From assembly GCF_000482505.1 (NCBI RefSeq), contig NZ_AXVL01000018.1, positions 1-64,000 on the forward strand: a stretch of DNA of 64,000 nt, in the 5' to 3' direction. This document shows positions 40,786 to 50,773 of this stretch, piece after piece. Below the pieces are notes generated by a model that did not search any database, had not been told where the DNA came from, and worked only from the letters and a program-made list of their open reading frames with translations. This stretch comes from Leptotrichia trevisanii DSM 22070. GTDB taxonomy: Bacteria > Fusobacteriota > Fusobacteriia > Fusobacteriales > Leptotrichiaceae. The translations under genes were made by a program, and so were the position numbers. Positions within the stretch are counted from its first letter, which is position 1, and each line of letters opens with the position of its first letter.

Positions 40786-41499
40786 TCAGTCGTTCCTCCT
40801 TTTATTATAAATATATTTACAGACAAGGATACTTGCTTCATACAGCAGAATTAAGGGAGCTGCCATTGTCAAGTCGCTTATAAAATCGGCAGGCGTTAAG
40901 ACTACTGCGAGTACCAGTAAAATGAAGTATCCATATCTTCTGTTTTTTATTAGATATTGCGGAGTTAAAATATGTAGCGATGTTAAAAAGGCTACAATAA
41001 CTGGCAGTTCAAATATTATTCCAAGTGGAAGGGAAGTATGAATTATGAATGTCAGATAGCTGTTTGCTGTAAGCTGTATATTAAACAAATCATCTCCAAA
41101 TGAAAGAAGCACGTTTAATAATGCAGGCGTTATGAAAAAGAAACCAAAACATAGACCAGTAATAAACAGTATAAAGGTTGCAGGAACATAGGATAAAACT
41201 ACTTTGGCTTCTCTTTCTTCCAATGCAGGACGGACAAATGCCCATATCTGATAGCTTGCAAATGGAAGCGTCAGACTGAAGGCACATATTCCAGCCAGCA
41301 TCAAATAAATGCTCAAAATATCATTGGGCCCTAGAACAACTAATTTCTGATTAAAAGAAGCTGTTAATAGTTTGTAAATACTAGAGCAGAATACTAGGCT
41401 TATCAGAAAGGCTATTATAAAAAATATGATTGTTACAATAAGTCTTTTCCTAAATTCACTTAGATGTTCTATAATAGTCTGTTCATCAATTTTAGACAT
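40786..41499 (-). CDS. tatC: Sec-independent translocase TatC
   Basis: 237 aa with six hydrophobic segments. N-terminus EQTIIEHLSEFRKRLIVTII has the conserved HLxELRxR-like signal-peptide binding motif; the central FASYQIWAFVRPALEERE region is also typical. Receptor for twin-arginine signal peptides. Cotranscribed with tatA. Confidence 0.95.
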   Translation of the reverse strand: MSKIDEQTIIEHLSEFRKRLIVTIIFFIIAFLISLVFCSSIYKLLTASFNQKLVVLGPNDILSIYLMLAGICAFSLTLPFASYQIWAFVRPALEEREAKVVLSYVPATFILFITGLCFGFFFITPALLNVLLSFGDDLFNIQLTANSYLTFIIHTSLPLGIIFELPVIVAFLTSLHILTPQYLIKNRRYGYFILLVLAVVLTPADFISDLTMAAPLILLYEASILVCKYIYNKRRND

Positions 41500-41535
41500 T
41501 TTTTATTCCTTTCCGATGTTAAAAATATTTAAAAC

Positions 41536-43227
41536 CTATTTATCTTTTCTTTTAAAAGTTGCAAATGTAATTATAGTTATTAAAATTAATTGGCAAATAA
41601 ATACTTCCATATTTGCATAAATTCCTAAAATCTCTACCGTTGGAATAAAGTTTACTACATGTAGTGGTAAAATTCCTACAACTTGCAGCATATGAATACT
41701 TGTTCCAAGCATCTTAAACGCAAGGAAATATATCGTCCATGTCAATACAAGAAATATTTGATGTATTTTTATTTTTGAAGAAGCGTATATTAGTACAAAT
41801 GCGATTATAACTAATATTAGTATAGCACTCACGATACCAATAATCAAGCTCTGCAAAGAAATTAACGGTAAAATTCCCGCATAAAATAGAATTGTTTCAG
41901 CACCTTCCCTAAATACCGCAAGAAAACTAAGTACAAACATTGAAATAAAACTTCCTGTACTTAAAACTATGTCCATTTTTCTGTCAATGTAGTTTTTCCA
42001 AGATTTAAGGGATGACTTGCTATGTAGCCAGAATCCAATACCAATCATCATTATAACTGCAAATATTCCTACAAATCCTTCCAGAATTTCACGGTTCGTT
42101 CCTGAAGATACGGCAGGGAATAGTGCTTGAAGTACAAATGCTATAATGATACTTGCTAAAATTCCTGTAGCAGCTCCTGTATATACCCAACGTAATCCTT
42201 TTTTCTGATTAGCAGCTTTCAGACTGCTTACTAATGCTAAAACGATAAGAAGTGCTTCCACACCTTCACGAAGGAGTATAAACATTGCGTCAACAAAGGT
42301 ATATTGTGCTTTTGTATCAATTTGTGACAATTCTGTTATTAAACCTTGTAATTGTTCCTGATATTTTTTTTCAGCACCTTTTACCATAATTATAGGTGTT
42401 TGTGTTTCCACTTTTGTGTATAATGCTGAATTTCTTGTACTTACATCGCCTTCAACTGTTGGCCATACTTGAATAAATTGCTTAACTTTTAATTGCCCTT
42501 TGGCTTTATCTCCTGTTTTAAAAGCATCTAAGGCATCCTTTAGCATATCCACGGTTTCCTTCAATGTGATTGTACTTGAAATATTATTTTCTATTTTTTT
42601 TCCATCCAGATAATCCTGTATAGCTGACTTCAGTTCATTAAAAGAATTCACAGTACTATCATAGTCAAAAGGCTCTACTTCCATTGAACTTCTAAGAAAC
42701 GACATCGCAGTTTCCACTTTTCCATAGTAAGATATGCTTCTGCTTCTTATAAAACTTTCATTTCTAGTCCATACCCCATTAAATTTTAGATATTCCTTTT
42801 TCATCAGTTCTACATCTTTAGACTGGATTGCCTTTTCCAGTACCTCCAAAGCAGGATACATTCTTGACTGAAATTTTTTCTTTTCCTCGTTATCGTTAAC
42901 GGGATTCTGTTCCTTTTCAAAAGCTAATAATGCCGTTGTAACTTCTTTCAAGTCATCTTCTGACAATGCTGATTTTTCTCTATTTAAAAGTTCTTGTACT
43001 TTTTTTCCTTGCGTTGAATCAGAATTTTTTGCTTTTTTAAATTCTTCCTTGATTTCAGAAAAAAGTTTTTTTGCTTCGTTCTGATTATTATTTCTTATTG
43101 CAGTTGTTGTATCTGTAATTTTTATGTAAAGTTCACTATAATTTTCCTTTGCAATAGCATTTGTGAAGAATATCATAAAGCACAAAAATAGCATTATGCT
43201 TATTTTATTCAAATAATTTCTGCCCAA
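41536..43227 (-). CDS. efeU: Iron permease EfeU (FTR1 family) with N-terminal extracytoplasmic domain
   Basis: 563 aa. A signal-anchor, then about 280 residues of helical periplasmic domain with EfeO/imelysin-like repeats, then seven membrane helices. The FTR1 motifs REGVEALLIV (about 318) and REGAETILFY (about 440) bind ferric iron. The long soluble head is not in E. coli EfeU but is usual for fused versions. Imports iron delivered by EfeO after oxidation by EfeB. Overlaps efeB by 23 bases. Confidence 0.9.
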   Translation of the reverse strand: MGRNYLNKISIMLFLCFMIFFTNAIAKENYSELYIKITDTTTAIRNNNQNEAKKLFSEIKEEFKKAKNSDSTQGKKVQELLNREKSALSEDDLKEVTTALLAFEKEQNPVNDNEEKKKFQSRMYPALEVLEKAIQSKDVELMKKEYLKFNGVWTRNESFIRSRSISYYGKVETAMSFLRSSMEVEPFDYDSTVNSFNELKSAIQDYLDGKKIENNISSTITLKETVDMLKDALDAFKTGDKAKGQLKVKQFIQVWPTVEGDVSTRNSALYTKVETQTPIIMVKGAEKKYQEQLQGLITELSQIDTKAQYTFVDAMFILLREGVEALLIVLALVSSLKAANQKKGLRWVYTGAATGILASIIIAFVLQALFPAVSSGTNREILEGFVGIFAVIMMIGIGFWLHSKSSLKSWKNYIDRKMDIVLSTGSFISMFVLSFLAVFREGAETILFYAGILPLISLQSLIIGIVSAILILVIIAFVLIYASSKIKIHQIFLVLTWTIYFLAFKMLGTSIHMLQVVGILPLHVVNFIPTVEILGIYANMEVFICQLILITIITFATFKRKDK

Positions 43228-44443
43228 TGTATTCTCCTTTCTTTATTCCGCCGAAACATGCAAAAATACCTGTTCCAACGTGAGTAATATACTCATTCAA
43301 TTTGTCCTCATTTCCAAGACTGTTTTGAATTTTTATAAATTGCTCAGGATGTTTTTGAAAACATATAAATAAAAGTCCCGCATCAAACTGTCCGCTTACT
43401 TCGTCTATACCGTTAGAATATGAAAAAGCACGTCGTGCTATTTTAACATCAGCTTTTTTGGCAAGGTAAACGTGTGAATCAATCGGAAGAATTGGCTTTC
43501 CATCAGAGCCTTTTTTATTTATATCAATTGTAGCAAATTCATCTGTTTCTCCAAATGGAGCTCCGCTTTCCTTATATCTTCCAAATGTGTTTTCTTGTTC
43601 TTGTAAATTAGTTCTGTCCCACGTTTCAAGGTGCATCTGAATACGTCTTACTATCATGAAAGTTCCGTTTTTGAGCCAGTTATTTTTATCATACCATACA
43701 ACATTCTTGAAATCGTCATTATTTTTTGGATTTTCCGTTCCATCTTTAAATCCAAAAAGATTTCTTGGAGTTTCCCTTCCATTTCCAATGGGTAGAAATC
43801 CAGCCTGAGTCCATTTCAAGTTAATCAACGCACGTCCTTTTCTTACGAGATTTCTCACAGCATGAAATGCCACTTGTGCATCATCGGCACATGCCTGAAT
43901 ACAGATGTCCCCACCTTTATATTTATCTTTTATCTGATCTCTTGGAAAATGTGGTAAATCCTTAAATTCATCTAATTTTTTATTATCCAGCTTTAATTTA
44001 TCAAGAAAAGAAGGACTTATTCCAAAAGTTACTGTTAGCCGATATGGATTTAATCCTACTGTTTCTCCTGTATCAATAGGAGGGACAAGGTGATTTTTCA
44101 GTTCGGGTGCGATAAGTTCACCTTTCATAAGTTTTTCAGAATAATCAGTCCAGTCCTTGAACATCTGCTTTATCTCTTCCTTATCCGTGGAATGTAAATC
44201 TAATACCGCAAAATAGACATTTTTCTGAACAGGGGTAGCAATTCCTGGCTGATGTTTTCCATAAAATGAAATCTCTTCATTTCCAACAATTTGATTTGTC
44301 TTGCCACTAAACATATTTGCAAAAATTGCACCAGCTCCACTTGCTCCAATTGCGGCTCCAGCTCCTACCATTCCAGCTTTTTTAAGAAAATCACGACGTG
44401 ATATTTTTTTATCAAACCATTTTTTATCATTTTCGTCACTCAT
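43205..44443 (-). CDS. efeB: EfeB, Dyp-type haem peroxidase exported by Tat
   Basis: 412 aa. Twin-arginine signal KKISRRDFLKKAGMVGAGAA at the N-terminus. The Dyp-peroxidase GxxDG motif is GFKDGTENPKN (about 234), and the proximal haem His should lie in the C-terminal part (VYLAKKADVKIARRAF region follows ID SHVY). Oxidises ferrous iron or acts on haem in the EfeUOB system. Tat dependence explains the neighbouring tatAC. Confidence 0.92.
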   Translation of the reverse strand: MSDENDKKWFDKKISRRDFLKKAGMVGAGAAIGASGAGAIFANMFSGKTNQIVGNEEISFYGKHQPGIATPVQKNVYFAVLDLHSTDKEEIKQMFKDWTDYSEKLMKGELIAPELKNHLVPPIDTGETVGLNPYRLTVTFGISPSFLDKLKLDNKKLDEFKDLPHFPRDQIKDKYKGGDICIQACADDAQVAFHAVRNLVRKGRALINLKWTQAGFLPIGNGRETPRNLFGFKDGTENPKNNDDFKNVVWYDKNNWLKNGTFMIVRRIQMHLETWDRTNLQEQENTFGRYKESGAPFGETDEFATIDINKKGSDGKPILPIDSHVYLAKKADVKIARRAFSYSNGIDEVSGQFDAGLLFICFQKHPEQFIKIQNSLGNEDKLNEYITHVGTGIFACFGGIKKGEYIGQKLFE

Positions 44444-44569
44444 TATTTTACCTCTTTTATACTGTAAGTTATTTTAAGATGTGTTCGATAATCTAAACGT
44501 TAATTTTAACAAAGAGAATTAACTCCTTATCTAATAATACTTAAACATATTAGTTACCGAATAAGTACA

Positions 44570-45451
44570 TTATTTCTTAGGAGTTGCGTCTATTACGATT
44601 CCCATTTGCGATAAAGGTTCTCCAAGTTTAGTAACAGCTTCTGCTAGAGCTTTTGTATCTTCTTTTGTCAATTCTGTGTACAGTTTGTAATGCTTGTCAT
44701 CTGTCATGTATTTATCAAGAAGTTCGTTTACTGTTTTAAATTCAGAATCTAAAGTTGCTACAAGTTTAGCATCTTTTTTCTCCAGTTTAGGTTTGAATAG
44801 TTCAAATATCTTTTGAGCTCCTTCAATATTTGCTCTAAAGTCGTATAAATCAGTATGTGAGAATACTTCTTCCTCTCCAGTGATTTTTTGAGTTGAAACT
44901 TCATTTAATAAGTCGATTGCTCCTGTAACCATTAAATCAGGCGTTACTTCAATTGTAGCAATTTTTGCCTTTAGTTCCTTAATGTCGTTTACAAGATCAT
45001 CTGCATATTTTTCAGTACCTTTTGTAGTATTTTGTTCCCATAATATTTTTTCAATTCTGTGGAACCCTTTCCATCCGTCTTCCTTTTTAAATTCCTCTTT
45101 GAAGTCTACAAGACGGTAATCTATCTTAATGTCAGATTCTCCAAAACTTTCAGCAATAGGTTCAGATCTTTCATAAGCCATACGAATTAATGGATAAACT
45201 TTCTTAGCTTCATCCAATTTTCCATCCTTCAATAATTGTGCAAAGTTTTCTGTGTCCTTTAAAAGCATGTCAATCTGATTTTCAACATATTTCTTATACT
45301 CAGCAGTTTCTTTGCTCAAATCGGTTTTTTCCTGATTAGTAGTCTGCCCAGCTGTTGTTCCAGCTTTGTTATCTTCTTTTGCTCCATTGCTTTTTCCGCA
45401 ACTTATCAGCACTAATGCTCCAATAAGTAATAATACTCCCATTTTTTTCAT
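44570..45451 (-). CDS. efeO: EfeO, iron-binding lipoprotein (imelysin-like)
   Basis: 293 aa. Lipoprotein signal MGVLLLIGALVLISC with the acylated Cys at residue 18, then a low-complexity linker and a helical M75/imelysin-like domain (GWKGFHRIEKILWEQNTTKG, HTDLYDFRANIEGAQKIFEL). The HxxE-like GFHRIEKILW motif is typical of EfeO. Lacks the cupredoxin domain of E. coli EfeO. First gene of the iron cluster; 126 gene-free bases separate it from efeB. Confidence 0.9.
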   Translation of the reverse strand: MKKMGVLLLIGALVLISCGKSNGAKEDNKAGTTAGQTTNQEKTDLSKETAEYKKYVENQIDMLLKDTENFAQLLKDGKLDEAKKVYPLIRMAYERSEPIAESFGESDIKIDYRLVDFKEEFKKEDGWKGFHRIEKILWEQNTTKGTEKYADDLVNDIKELKAKIATIEVTPDLMVTGAIDLLNEVSTQKITGEEEVFSHTDLYDFRANIEGAQKIFELFKPKLEKKDAKLVATLDSEFKTVNELLDKYMTDDKHYKLYTELTKEDTKALAEAVTKLGEPLSQMGIVIDATPKK

Positions 45452-45486
45452 AAAAAAATTCCTCCTAGTTTATAATTTGTTATACA

Positions 45487-45538
45487 ATTATACTTTTTAT
45501 TCTTTTATTTGTAAAGTGAAAATATTTGATTTACAAAT
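45487..45538 (-). promoter_or_regulatory. efeO promoter with a palindromic operator
   Basis: Minus strand TTTACA (45,515-45,510), 17-nt spacer, TATAAT (45,492-45,487). ATTTGTAAA (45,507-45,515) and TTTACAAAT (45,530-45,538) are perfect inverted arms, one covering the -35. Fits a repressor site, possibly for an iron regulator; it does not closely match the classic Fur box. Confidence 0.65.
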
Positions 45539-45766
45539 TTTTTTATTATCAATATAATAGTTTTTATTTTAAGGAGATTTCAGTGTATATTATAAAAACG
45601 TTAGAAAGTTTCAAAAACACACATGAGAATAAAAGGAAAATATATTGAAAAAATGAATACGGAATGATAAAATATATCCAAATAAACTAAATTCATATAC
45701 AAATTTGGTTTTAAAGTAGTTTGATATGTGTTAAAATATTTTTTATATAAAGTAAGGAGAGAGGTT

Positions 45767-46246
45767 ATGAAGAAAAATAGTATAAAACTGTTATTTACTC
45801 TTTGTGTGTTTTTTGTTTCGTTTAATATTTTTGCTAAAAGCACTTCATTTAAAGCTGATAGTATTTTATTTACAAAAAAAATTCCATTTGAGAAATTACC
45901 GGAAAATATAGAACAGGATATGAAAAATGGAAGTATGAATTATATCAAAAATCAGCAATGTCTTATATCAACTTATAGAACCTTTTATAAAGATTCTAAT
46001 CTCAGCCATATAAACATTTATGCAGCTTGCATAGAAGTGAATCCGCAGAAGAAAATCAATTGGGATCATCCTCAAATACCTGATAATGCCGAAATCAAAA
46101 CAATTCATATTTTAGGAAAGGAATATTCAAAATCTCTTTTAAATGATTTGAAAAAAGGAAAAAGTACGTTTTTTGGAGAGAAACTGGGGTATTATAAATC
46201 TTCTCATAAAAATTACAATCCAAATGAATATTTCTATTTAAAATAA
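45767..46246 (+). CDS. Uncharacterised secreted protein
   Basis: 159 aa from ATG at 45,767 (SD AAGGAG). Signal peptide MKKNSIKLLFTLCVFFVSFN ending at IFAKS. The mature part has FEKLPENIEQDMKNGSMNYI and CLISTYRTFYKDSNLSHINI; one or two Cys. No family known to me. Divergent from efeO. Confidence 0.6.
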   Translation: MKKNSIKLLFTLCVFFVSFNIFAKSTSFKADSILFTKKIPFEKLPENIEQDMKNGSMNYIKNQQCLISTYRTFYKDSNLSHINIYAACIEVNPQKKINWDHPQIPDNAEIKTIHILGKEYSKSLLNDLKKGKSTFFGEKLGYYKSSHKNYNPNEYFYLK

Positions 46247-46375
46247 TTGAAATAATATTTATAATTAAGTATACATTTATAGAAAAATTAGGAGTTGAGA
46301 GTAATTATAGCAATTTACACACTTAATTTTAAAATAACATAAATATTAAGTTTATTTAGAATATATAAGATTATA

Positions 46376-46420
46376 AATTATGAGTTTTTATTTTTTATGA
46401 TATTGACTCATAATTTTTTT
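46376..46420 (+). terminator. Terminator in the gap before nadK
   Basis: AAATTATGAGT pairs with ACTCATAATTT (46,376-46,385 / 46,406-46,416), followed by T. The rest of the 46,247-46,564 gap shows nothing else firm. Confidence 0.65.
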
Positions 46421-46564
46421 GATGTAAAATAAAAATATTTTTTAAAACTGATGGAAAAAAATCTTTAAAAATGATACAATAACTCACAAAGGTAAAAATT
46501 TTTAAATGTTAAAATTTAGTATTTAATTTTAGAATGTTTTAATTAAAGAAAAAGAAGGTTTATT

Positions 46565-47407
46565 ATGGAAAATTTTGAAAAAACGGAGAATAATGATAAT
46601 TTGGATAAAAAAAATAAAGTAAAAAAGGTAAGAATTATAAAAAGTGGATATGGTAATGAAGAATTATTGAAAAATTTTTATGATTATTTACAGGAAAGGG
46701 AGATTCAGGAAGTTTTTGGTGTGGAGAAGGCAGATTTGATAATTTCACTTGGTGGAGATGGAACAATGCTAGTTGCGGCAAAAGAGGCAATTACGACAAA
46801 TATCCCGGTTCTTGCGATAAATATGGGCTCTCTTGGTTATCTTGCGGAAGTGAAACCACAGGATGCGGTTAAAATGTTGCAGGATTATGAAAATGGAAAT
46901 TATAAGCTGGAAGAAAGGGCTTTTCTTGAAGTAAAATACGAGGATAATACTTTTTATGCGTTAAATGAACTTGTAATAACAAAGGGCGGACATGAGGCAC
47001 ATCTGATACAGGTGGAGGTGTATTCAAATGATGTTTTTGTGAACAAATACAGGGCTGATGGAATAATTGTGGCAACTCCCACAGGCTCAACAGCCTATTC
47101 ACTTTCAGCGGGAGGCTCAATTGTTCATCCTGGACTAAATGCTCTTTCAATAACGCCGCTGGCTCCACAAAGTTTGACAGCCCGTCCAATTATCGTAGAC
47201 GGATGCGAAGTTCTTAGTTTTAAGGCAACTTCAAGAGATGATTCAGTTCATTTGAATATTGACGGGAATCAGTGGTTTCAGATACAGCCCAATGATTTAG
47301 TGTCTGCAAGATTATCAAAGAAAAAAATTAAAATAGTAAAACCGACAAATAGCGATTATTACAGTATTTTAAGACAAAAACTAAAATGGGGAGATTCTGT
47401 ATTGTAA
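46565..47407 (+). CDS. nadK: NAD kinase
   Basis: 280 aa. GGDGTML at about 62-68 (phosphate binding), NELVITKGG, and PTGSTAYSLSAGGSIVHP with LTARPIIV are diagnostic. Makes NADP from NAD and ATP. An N-terminal 20-residue Asn/Lys-rich extension precedes the fold. First of nadK-recN-Xer, a frequent neighbourhood in which nadK and recN are linked. Confidence 0.95.
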   Translation: MENFEKTENNDNLDKKNKVKKVRIIKSGYGNEELLKNFYDYLQEREIQEVFGVEKADLIISLGGDGTMLVAAKEAITTNIPVLAINMGSLGYLAEVKPQDAVKMLQDYENGNYKLEERAFLEVKYEDNTFYALNELVITKGGHEAHLIQVEVYSNDVFVNKYRADGIIVATPTGSTAYSLSAGGSIVHPGLNALSITPLAPQSLTARPIIVDGCEVLSFKATSRDDSVHLNIDGNQWFQIQPNDLVSARLSKKKIKIVKPTNSDYYSILRQKLKWGDSVL

Positions 47408-47498
47408 TTATTTGTTAATTTTTTAAAATTTATAATATTATTTGTCTGAAATAATTAGGAAATAAAGTTAAAAAAAATAAAATAGTGAAAGGAAAGAA

Positions 47499-49178
47499 AT
47501 GCTAAGGGAATTAAGATTAAATAATCTAGCAATAATAAAAAATCTGGATTTGGAATTTAATGAGAAATTTATTGCGTTGACTGGAGAAACAGGAGCCGGG
47601 AAATCAATTATTTTGGATGGAATTTCACTATTAATCGGTGAAAGAAGTCATGCTGATATGATTAGAAATGGGGAAGACAGCCTTTTTGCAGAAGGTGTCT
47701 TTGAGTTGAATGAGAATCAGAAGAGAAGGCTGAATGAGCTTGGATTTGAAATTGAAGATGACGAGCTTATTATAACTAGATATTTTGACAGGAATGCAAA
47801 GTCGAAAATAACAGTGAACGGGGCAAGGTTGACTTTATCAAGATTAAAGGAACTTATGGTAAATATTATTGATTTAGTCGGACAGCATGAACATCAGTTC
47901 TTATTAAATGATGAGTATCATCTGCATCTTCTGGACAGATTTCTGGATGACGAAGGAAGGGAACTTTCTAAAAAAATACGTGAAAATGTAAGTGAAATAA
48001 AAAAATTGAATGCAAAAATAAAAAATATCGAAGATGAAAAGGCAAAAATTGCTGAAAAGAAGGATATTTTGGAATTTCAGTTCAATGAAATTGAGAGTTT
48101 GGAATTAGAGGAAAATGAAGATGAGGAACTGGAAGAAGAGTATAAAATATTATTTAATGCCGGAAAAATAAATGAAAAGCTGGATGAAACTTCACAATTG
48201 TTAAAAGAAGGTGAATTTTCGATTTTAACGGCACTTGGTAGAGCGAGAAGAAATCTGGAGCAGCTTTCAGACTTGTCTGAGTCGTATAGCGAACTGTATG
48301 ATAAAATTGAGTCAGTTTTGTATGAAGTGGAAGATATTTCATATTCTGTGGACAATCTGGCTGGAGATGTTGAGTTGGATGATGACAGGTTGGAAAAAGT
48401 TGTAGAAAGAATTAATGCGATAAATAAACTGAAATTGAAATATGGTTCGACAATTACGGAGATTCTTGAATATCGGGATAAAATTGAAAAGGATTTATCA
48501 CTTGTAGAATTTGAAAATGAGGAGCTGGAAGACTTAAAAGCACAGAAAAAAGATCTGGTAAGCCAATATTTTGTCGATAGCGAAAGACTTAGTGAGATTC
48601 GTATGGAAATTTCAGAAAGCCTTCAGAATACAATTGACATTCAGTTAAGCGACTTAAATATGGAAAATGCAAAATTTAAAGTGGAAATTACAAAGACGGA
48701 GGAAATTACAGCTCATGGGATAAATAATGCGGAATTTCTAATCACGACAAATGTTGGGGAAACGTTTAAGCCGCTTGCCAAAATAGCATCTGGCGGAGAA
48801 ATTTCGCGTATAATGCTGGCTCTTAAAACGGTATTTTCTACGGTTGACAATATTTCTGTCCTGATTTTTGATGAAATTGATACTGGAATTTCTGGGGAAA
48901 CTGTCAGAAGAGTTGCTGAAAAATTACGGGAGCTTTCAAGAAATACGCAAATTATCTGTGTAACGCATTCGCCACAGATTGCTGGAAAGGCACAGCAGCA
49001 GTTTTTCATTAAAAAGGAAATTGAAAATAACTTTACAGAAACAAAAGTACGGGAATTAAATACAGAAGAAAGAGTAAGGGAAATTGCAAGAATCATTTCA
49101 GGAGATAACATTACGGAAGCGTCTGTTAATCACGCTAAGGAGATAATGGGGCTATGGGACAAAAAAGTATTGATATAG
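47499..49178 (+). CDS. recN: DNA repair protein RecN
   Basis: 559 aa. SMC-like: Walker A GETGAGKS at 29-36, long coiled coil in the middle, signature ASGGEISRIMLALK near 430, Walker B VLIFDEIDTGISG and ICVTHSPQIA. Acts early in double-strand break repair. Its end overlaps the Xer-type recombinase by 25 bases. Confidence 0.95.
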   Translation: MLRELRLNNLAIIKNLDLEFNEKFIALTGETGAGKSIILDGISLLIGERSHADMIRNGEDSLFAEGVFELNENQKRRLNELGFEIEDDELIITRYFDRNAKSKITVNGARLTLSRLKELMVNIIDLVGQHEHQFLLNDEYHLHLLDRFLDDEGRELSKKIRENVSEIKKLNAKIKNIEDEKAKIAEKKDILEFQFNEIESLELEENEDEELEEEYKILFNAGKINEKLDETSQLLKEGEFSILTALGRARRNLEQLSDLSESYSELYDKIESVLYEVEDISYSVDNLAGDVELDDDRLEKVVERINAINKLKLKYGSTITEILEYRDKIEKDLSLVEFENEELEDLKAQKKDLVSQYFVDSERLSEIRMEISESLQNTIDIQLSDLNMENAKFKVEITKTEEITAHGINNAEFLITTNVGETFKPLAKIASGGEISRIMLALKTVFSTVDNISVLIFDEIDTGISGETVRRVAEKLRELSRNTQIICVTHSPQIAGKAQQQFFIKKEIENNFTETKVRELNTEERVREIARIISGDNITEASVNHAKEIMGLWDKKVLI

Positions 49179-50158
49179 AAAATGTGGAAAATGGAAATTT
49201 AGATTTAATCAAAAGCATTTCCAATACTGAGGAAAAAAATAATGAAACTAATTCAGAAGAAAAAATAAAAGGGAAAAAGAAAAAAATATCACGTGAAAAT
49301 AAAATGCAGATCAGGGAATTTCTTGATTTTCTGGAATTTGAAAAGGGAAGTTCCCAAAACACTGTTACTGGATATAATCGGGATTTGATACAGTTTTTTC
49401 TGTTTGTTCAAAAAAATTTTTTTGAAATTGAAGAAAGGGATATTTTTGAATATATAGAAAAATTGAATGAAAAATTGAGAAGAAATTCGGTTTTGAGAAA
49501 AGTTTCGGCACTAAAGACATTTTATAAATTCTGCTATTTGAATAAGGATGTGGAAAAAGATCCGACGGGAATGGTAAAAACTTTGAAACGTGAGCAGAGA
49601 CTTCCTGAAATTTTAACATTAAAGGAAATGAAGCAAATCGTGGATAACTGTCCACATACACCTGAAGGAATGCAAAATAAGCTGATTATTAAAATTCTGA
49701 TTGCAACTGGAGCAAGAATTTCAGAAACATTGAATCTGGAAGTAAAGGATGTGGAAAATCAGGACTATGAATTTATAAAGGTGCTTGGAAAAGGTTCAAA
49801 ATACCGGATAATACCGATTTATGACAGTCTTGAAAATGAAATAAAAAATTATTTGACTATTTACAGGCCAAAATTGAAAAATGCGAGTGAAAGTTTTAAG
49901 ATTTTTCCAAATACACGACGGGAAAAGTTCTGGAAGGATTTGAAGACGATTGCGAAAAATGCAAAAATTGAAAAAAATGTTTATCCGCATATTTTTAGAC
50001 ATTCACTTGCGACAATTTTACTTGGAAATGGTGCAGACGTGCGTATCGTTCAGGAAATATTAGGACATGCCAACATTACAACAACTGAAATCTATACACA
50101 TGTGGAAAAGTCCAAACTGAAAATGATTTATGATAACATAAAGTTAGGAGATGACTAG
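49154..50158 (+). CDS. Chromosomal Xer-type tyrosine recombinase
   Basis: 334 aa. About 50 charged residues precede a normal Xer fold: LDFLEFEKGSSQNTVTGYNR at the N-terminal core domain, then RISETLNLEVKD, HIFRHSLATILLGNG, LGHANITTTEIYTH. Complete catalytic set. Likely resolves chromosome dimers at dif. Unlike the prophage recombinases it is in a housekeeping operon. XerC versus XerD cannot be told here. Confidence 0.88.
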   Translation: MGQKSIDIENVENGNLDLIKSISNTEEKNNETNSEEKIKGKKKKISRENKMQIREFLDFLEFEKGSSQNTVTGYNRDLIQFFLFVQKNFFEIEERDIFEYIEKLNEKLRRNSVLRKVSALKTFYKFCYLNKDVEKDPTGMVKTLKREQRLPEILTLKEMKQIVDNCPHTPEGMQNKLIIKILIATGARISETLNLEVKDVENQDYEFIKVLGKGSKYRIIPIYDSLENEIKNYLTIYRPKLKNASESFKIFPNTRREKFWKDLKTIAKNAKIEKNVYPHIFRHSLATILLGNGADVRIVQEILGHANITTTEIYTHVEKSKLKMIYDNIKLGDD

Positions 50159-50163
50159 ACAAA

Positions 50164-50583
50164 ATGAAGGAAAATCGTGAATTAAAACGACACAAGGATG
50201 AAAAATTACGAGTATTATTAATTACAATAGTAACATATTTTGTATTTCTAGTAATAAAAAAAATGGATATAATAACAGAATATTTAGGAATTATTATGTT
50301 AATTTTATTATATATGTATGCAAACTATAATTTGATAAATATGTTTTTTACAAGTAAAAGAACAACCTTTAAAATATATGCCTTTCTTTTAATGGAAGTA
50401 ATTTATTTGTATACATTTAACATTTCTATTATAGGTGCTGTTTTATATGCAATCCTCTTTTCGCTTTTATTTTTTTCTGTAAGAAAAGATGAAGGAAGAG
50501 AAGAAATACCTAAAATAACTAAATTTATTCAGATATTTCTTATATTTAAGGTAGTTTTTGTATTGACTATGTTAATTTTTTAA
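50164..50583 (+). CDS. Small integral membrane protein
   Basis: 139 aa, about four membrane helices (LRVLLITIVTYFVFLVI, YLGIIMLILLYMYANY, IYAFLLMEVIYLYTF, FIQIFLIFKVVFVLTMLIF). No family. Starts five bases after the recombinase stop. Confidence 0.6.
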   Translation: MKENRELKRHKDEKLRVLLITIVTYFVFLVIKKMDIITEYLGIIMLILLYMYANYNLINMFFTSKRTTFKIYAFLLMEVIYLYTFNISIIGAVLYAILFSLLFFSVRKDEGREEIPKITKFIQIFLIFKVVFVLTMLIF

Positions 50584-50686
50584 TTTTTCTTATACAAAAA
50601 TTTCTTTGAAAAAACACTAAAAAAACCATTAGAAATAGCATTTTTAAACTATTTTATTAAAAATATGTAAAAGTTAGAAAAAATAG

Positions 50687-50715
50687 TTGAGAAATGTAAA
50701 AAAAAGTAGTATAAT
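50687..50715 (+). promoter_or_regulatory. Promoter of the YueI-like gene and murA
   Basis: TTGAGA (50,687-50,692), 17-nt spacer, TATAAT (50,710-50,715). Confidence 0.6.
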
Positions 50716-50773
50716 GACAAAATATAATGAATTTAAAAAAAAGATTTTGAATATTTAGAATTGGAGAAATAGA

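Noticed and set aside
45601-45843. 80-aa minus-strand frame
   Set aside because: It overlaps the signal-peptide region and SD of the plus-strand secreted protein gene at 45,767 and has no SD of its own.
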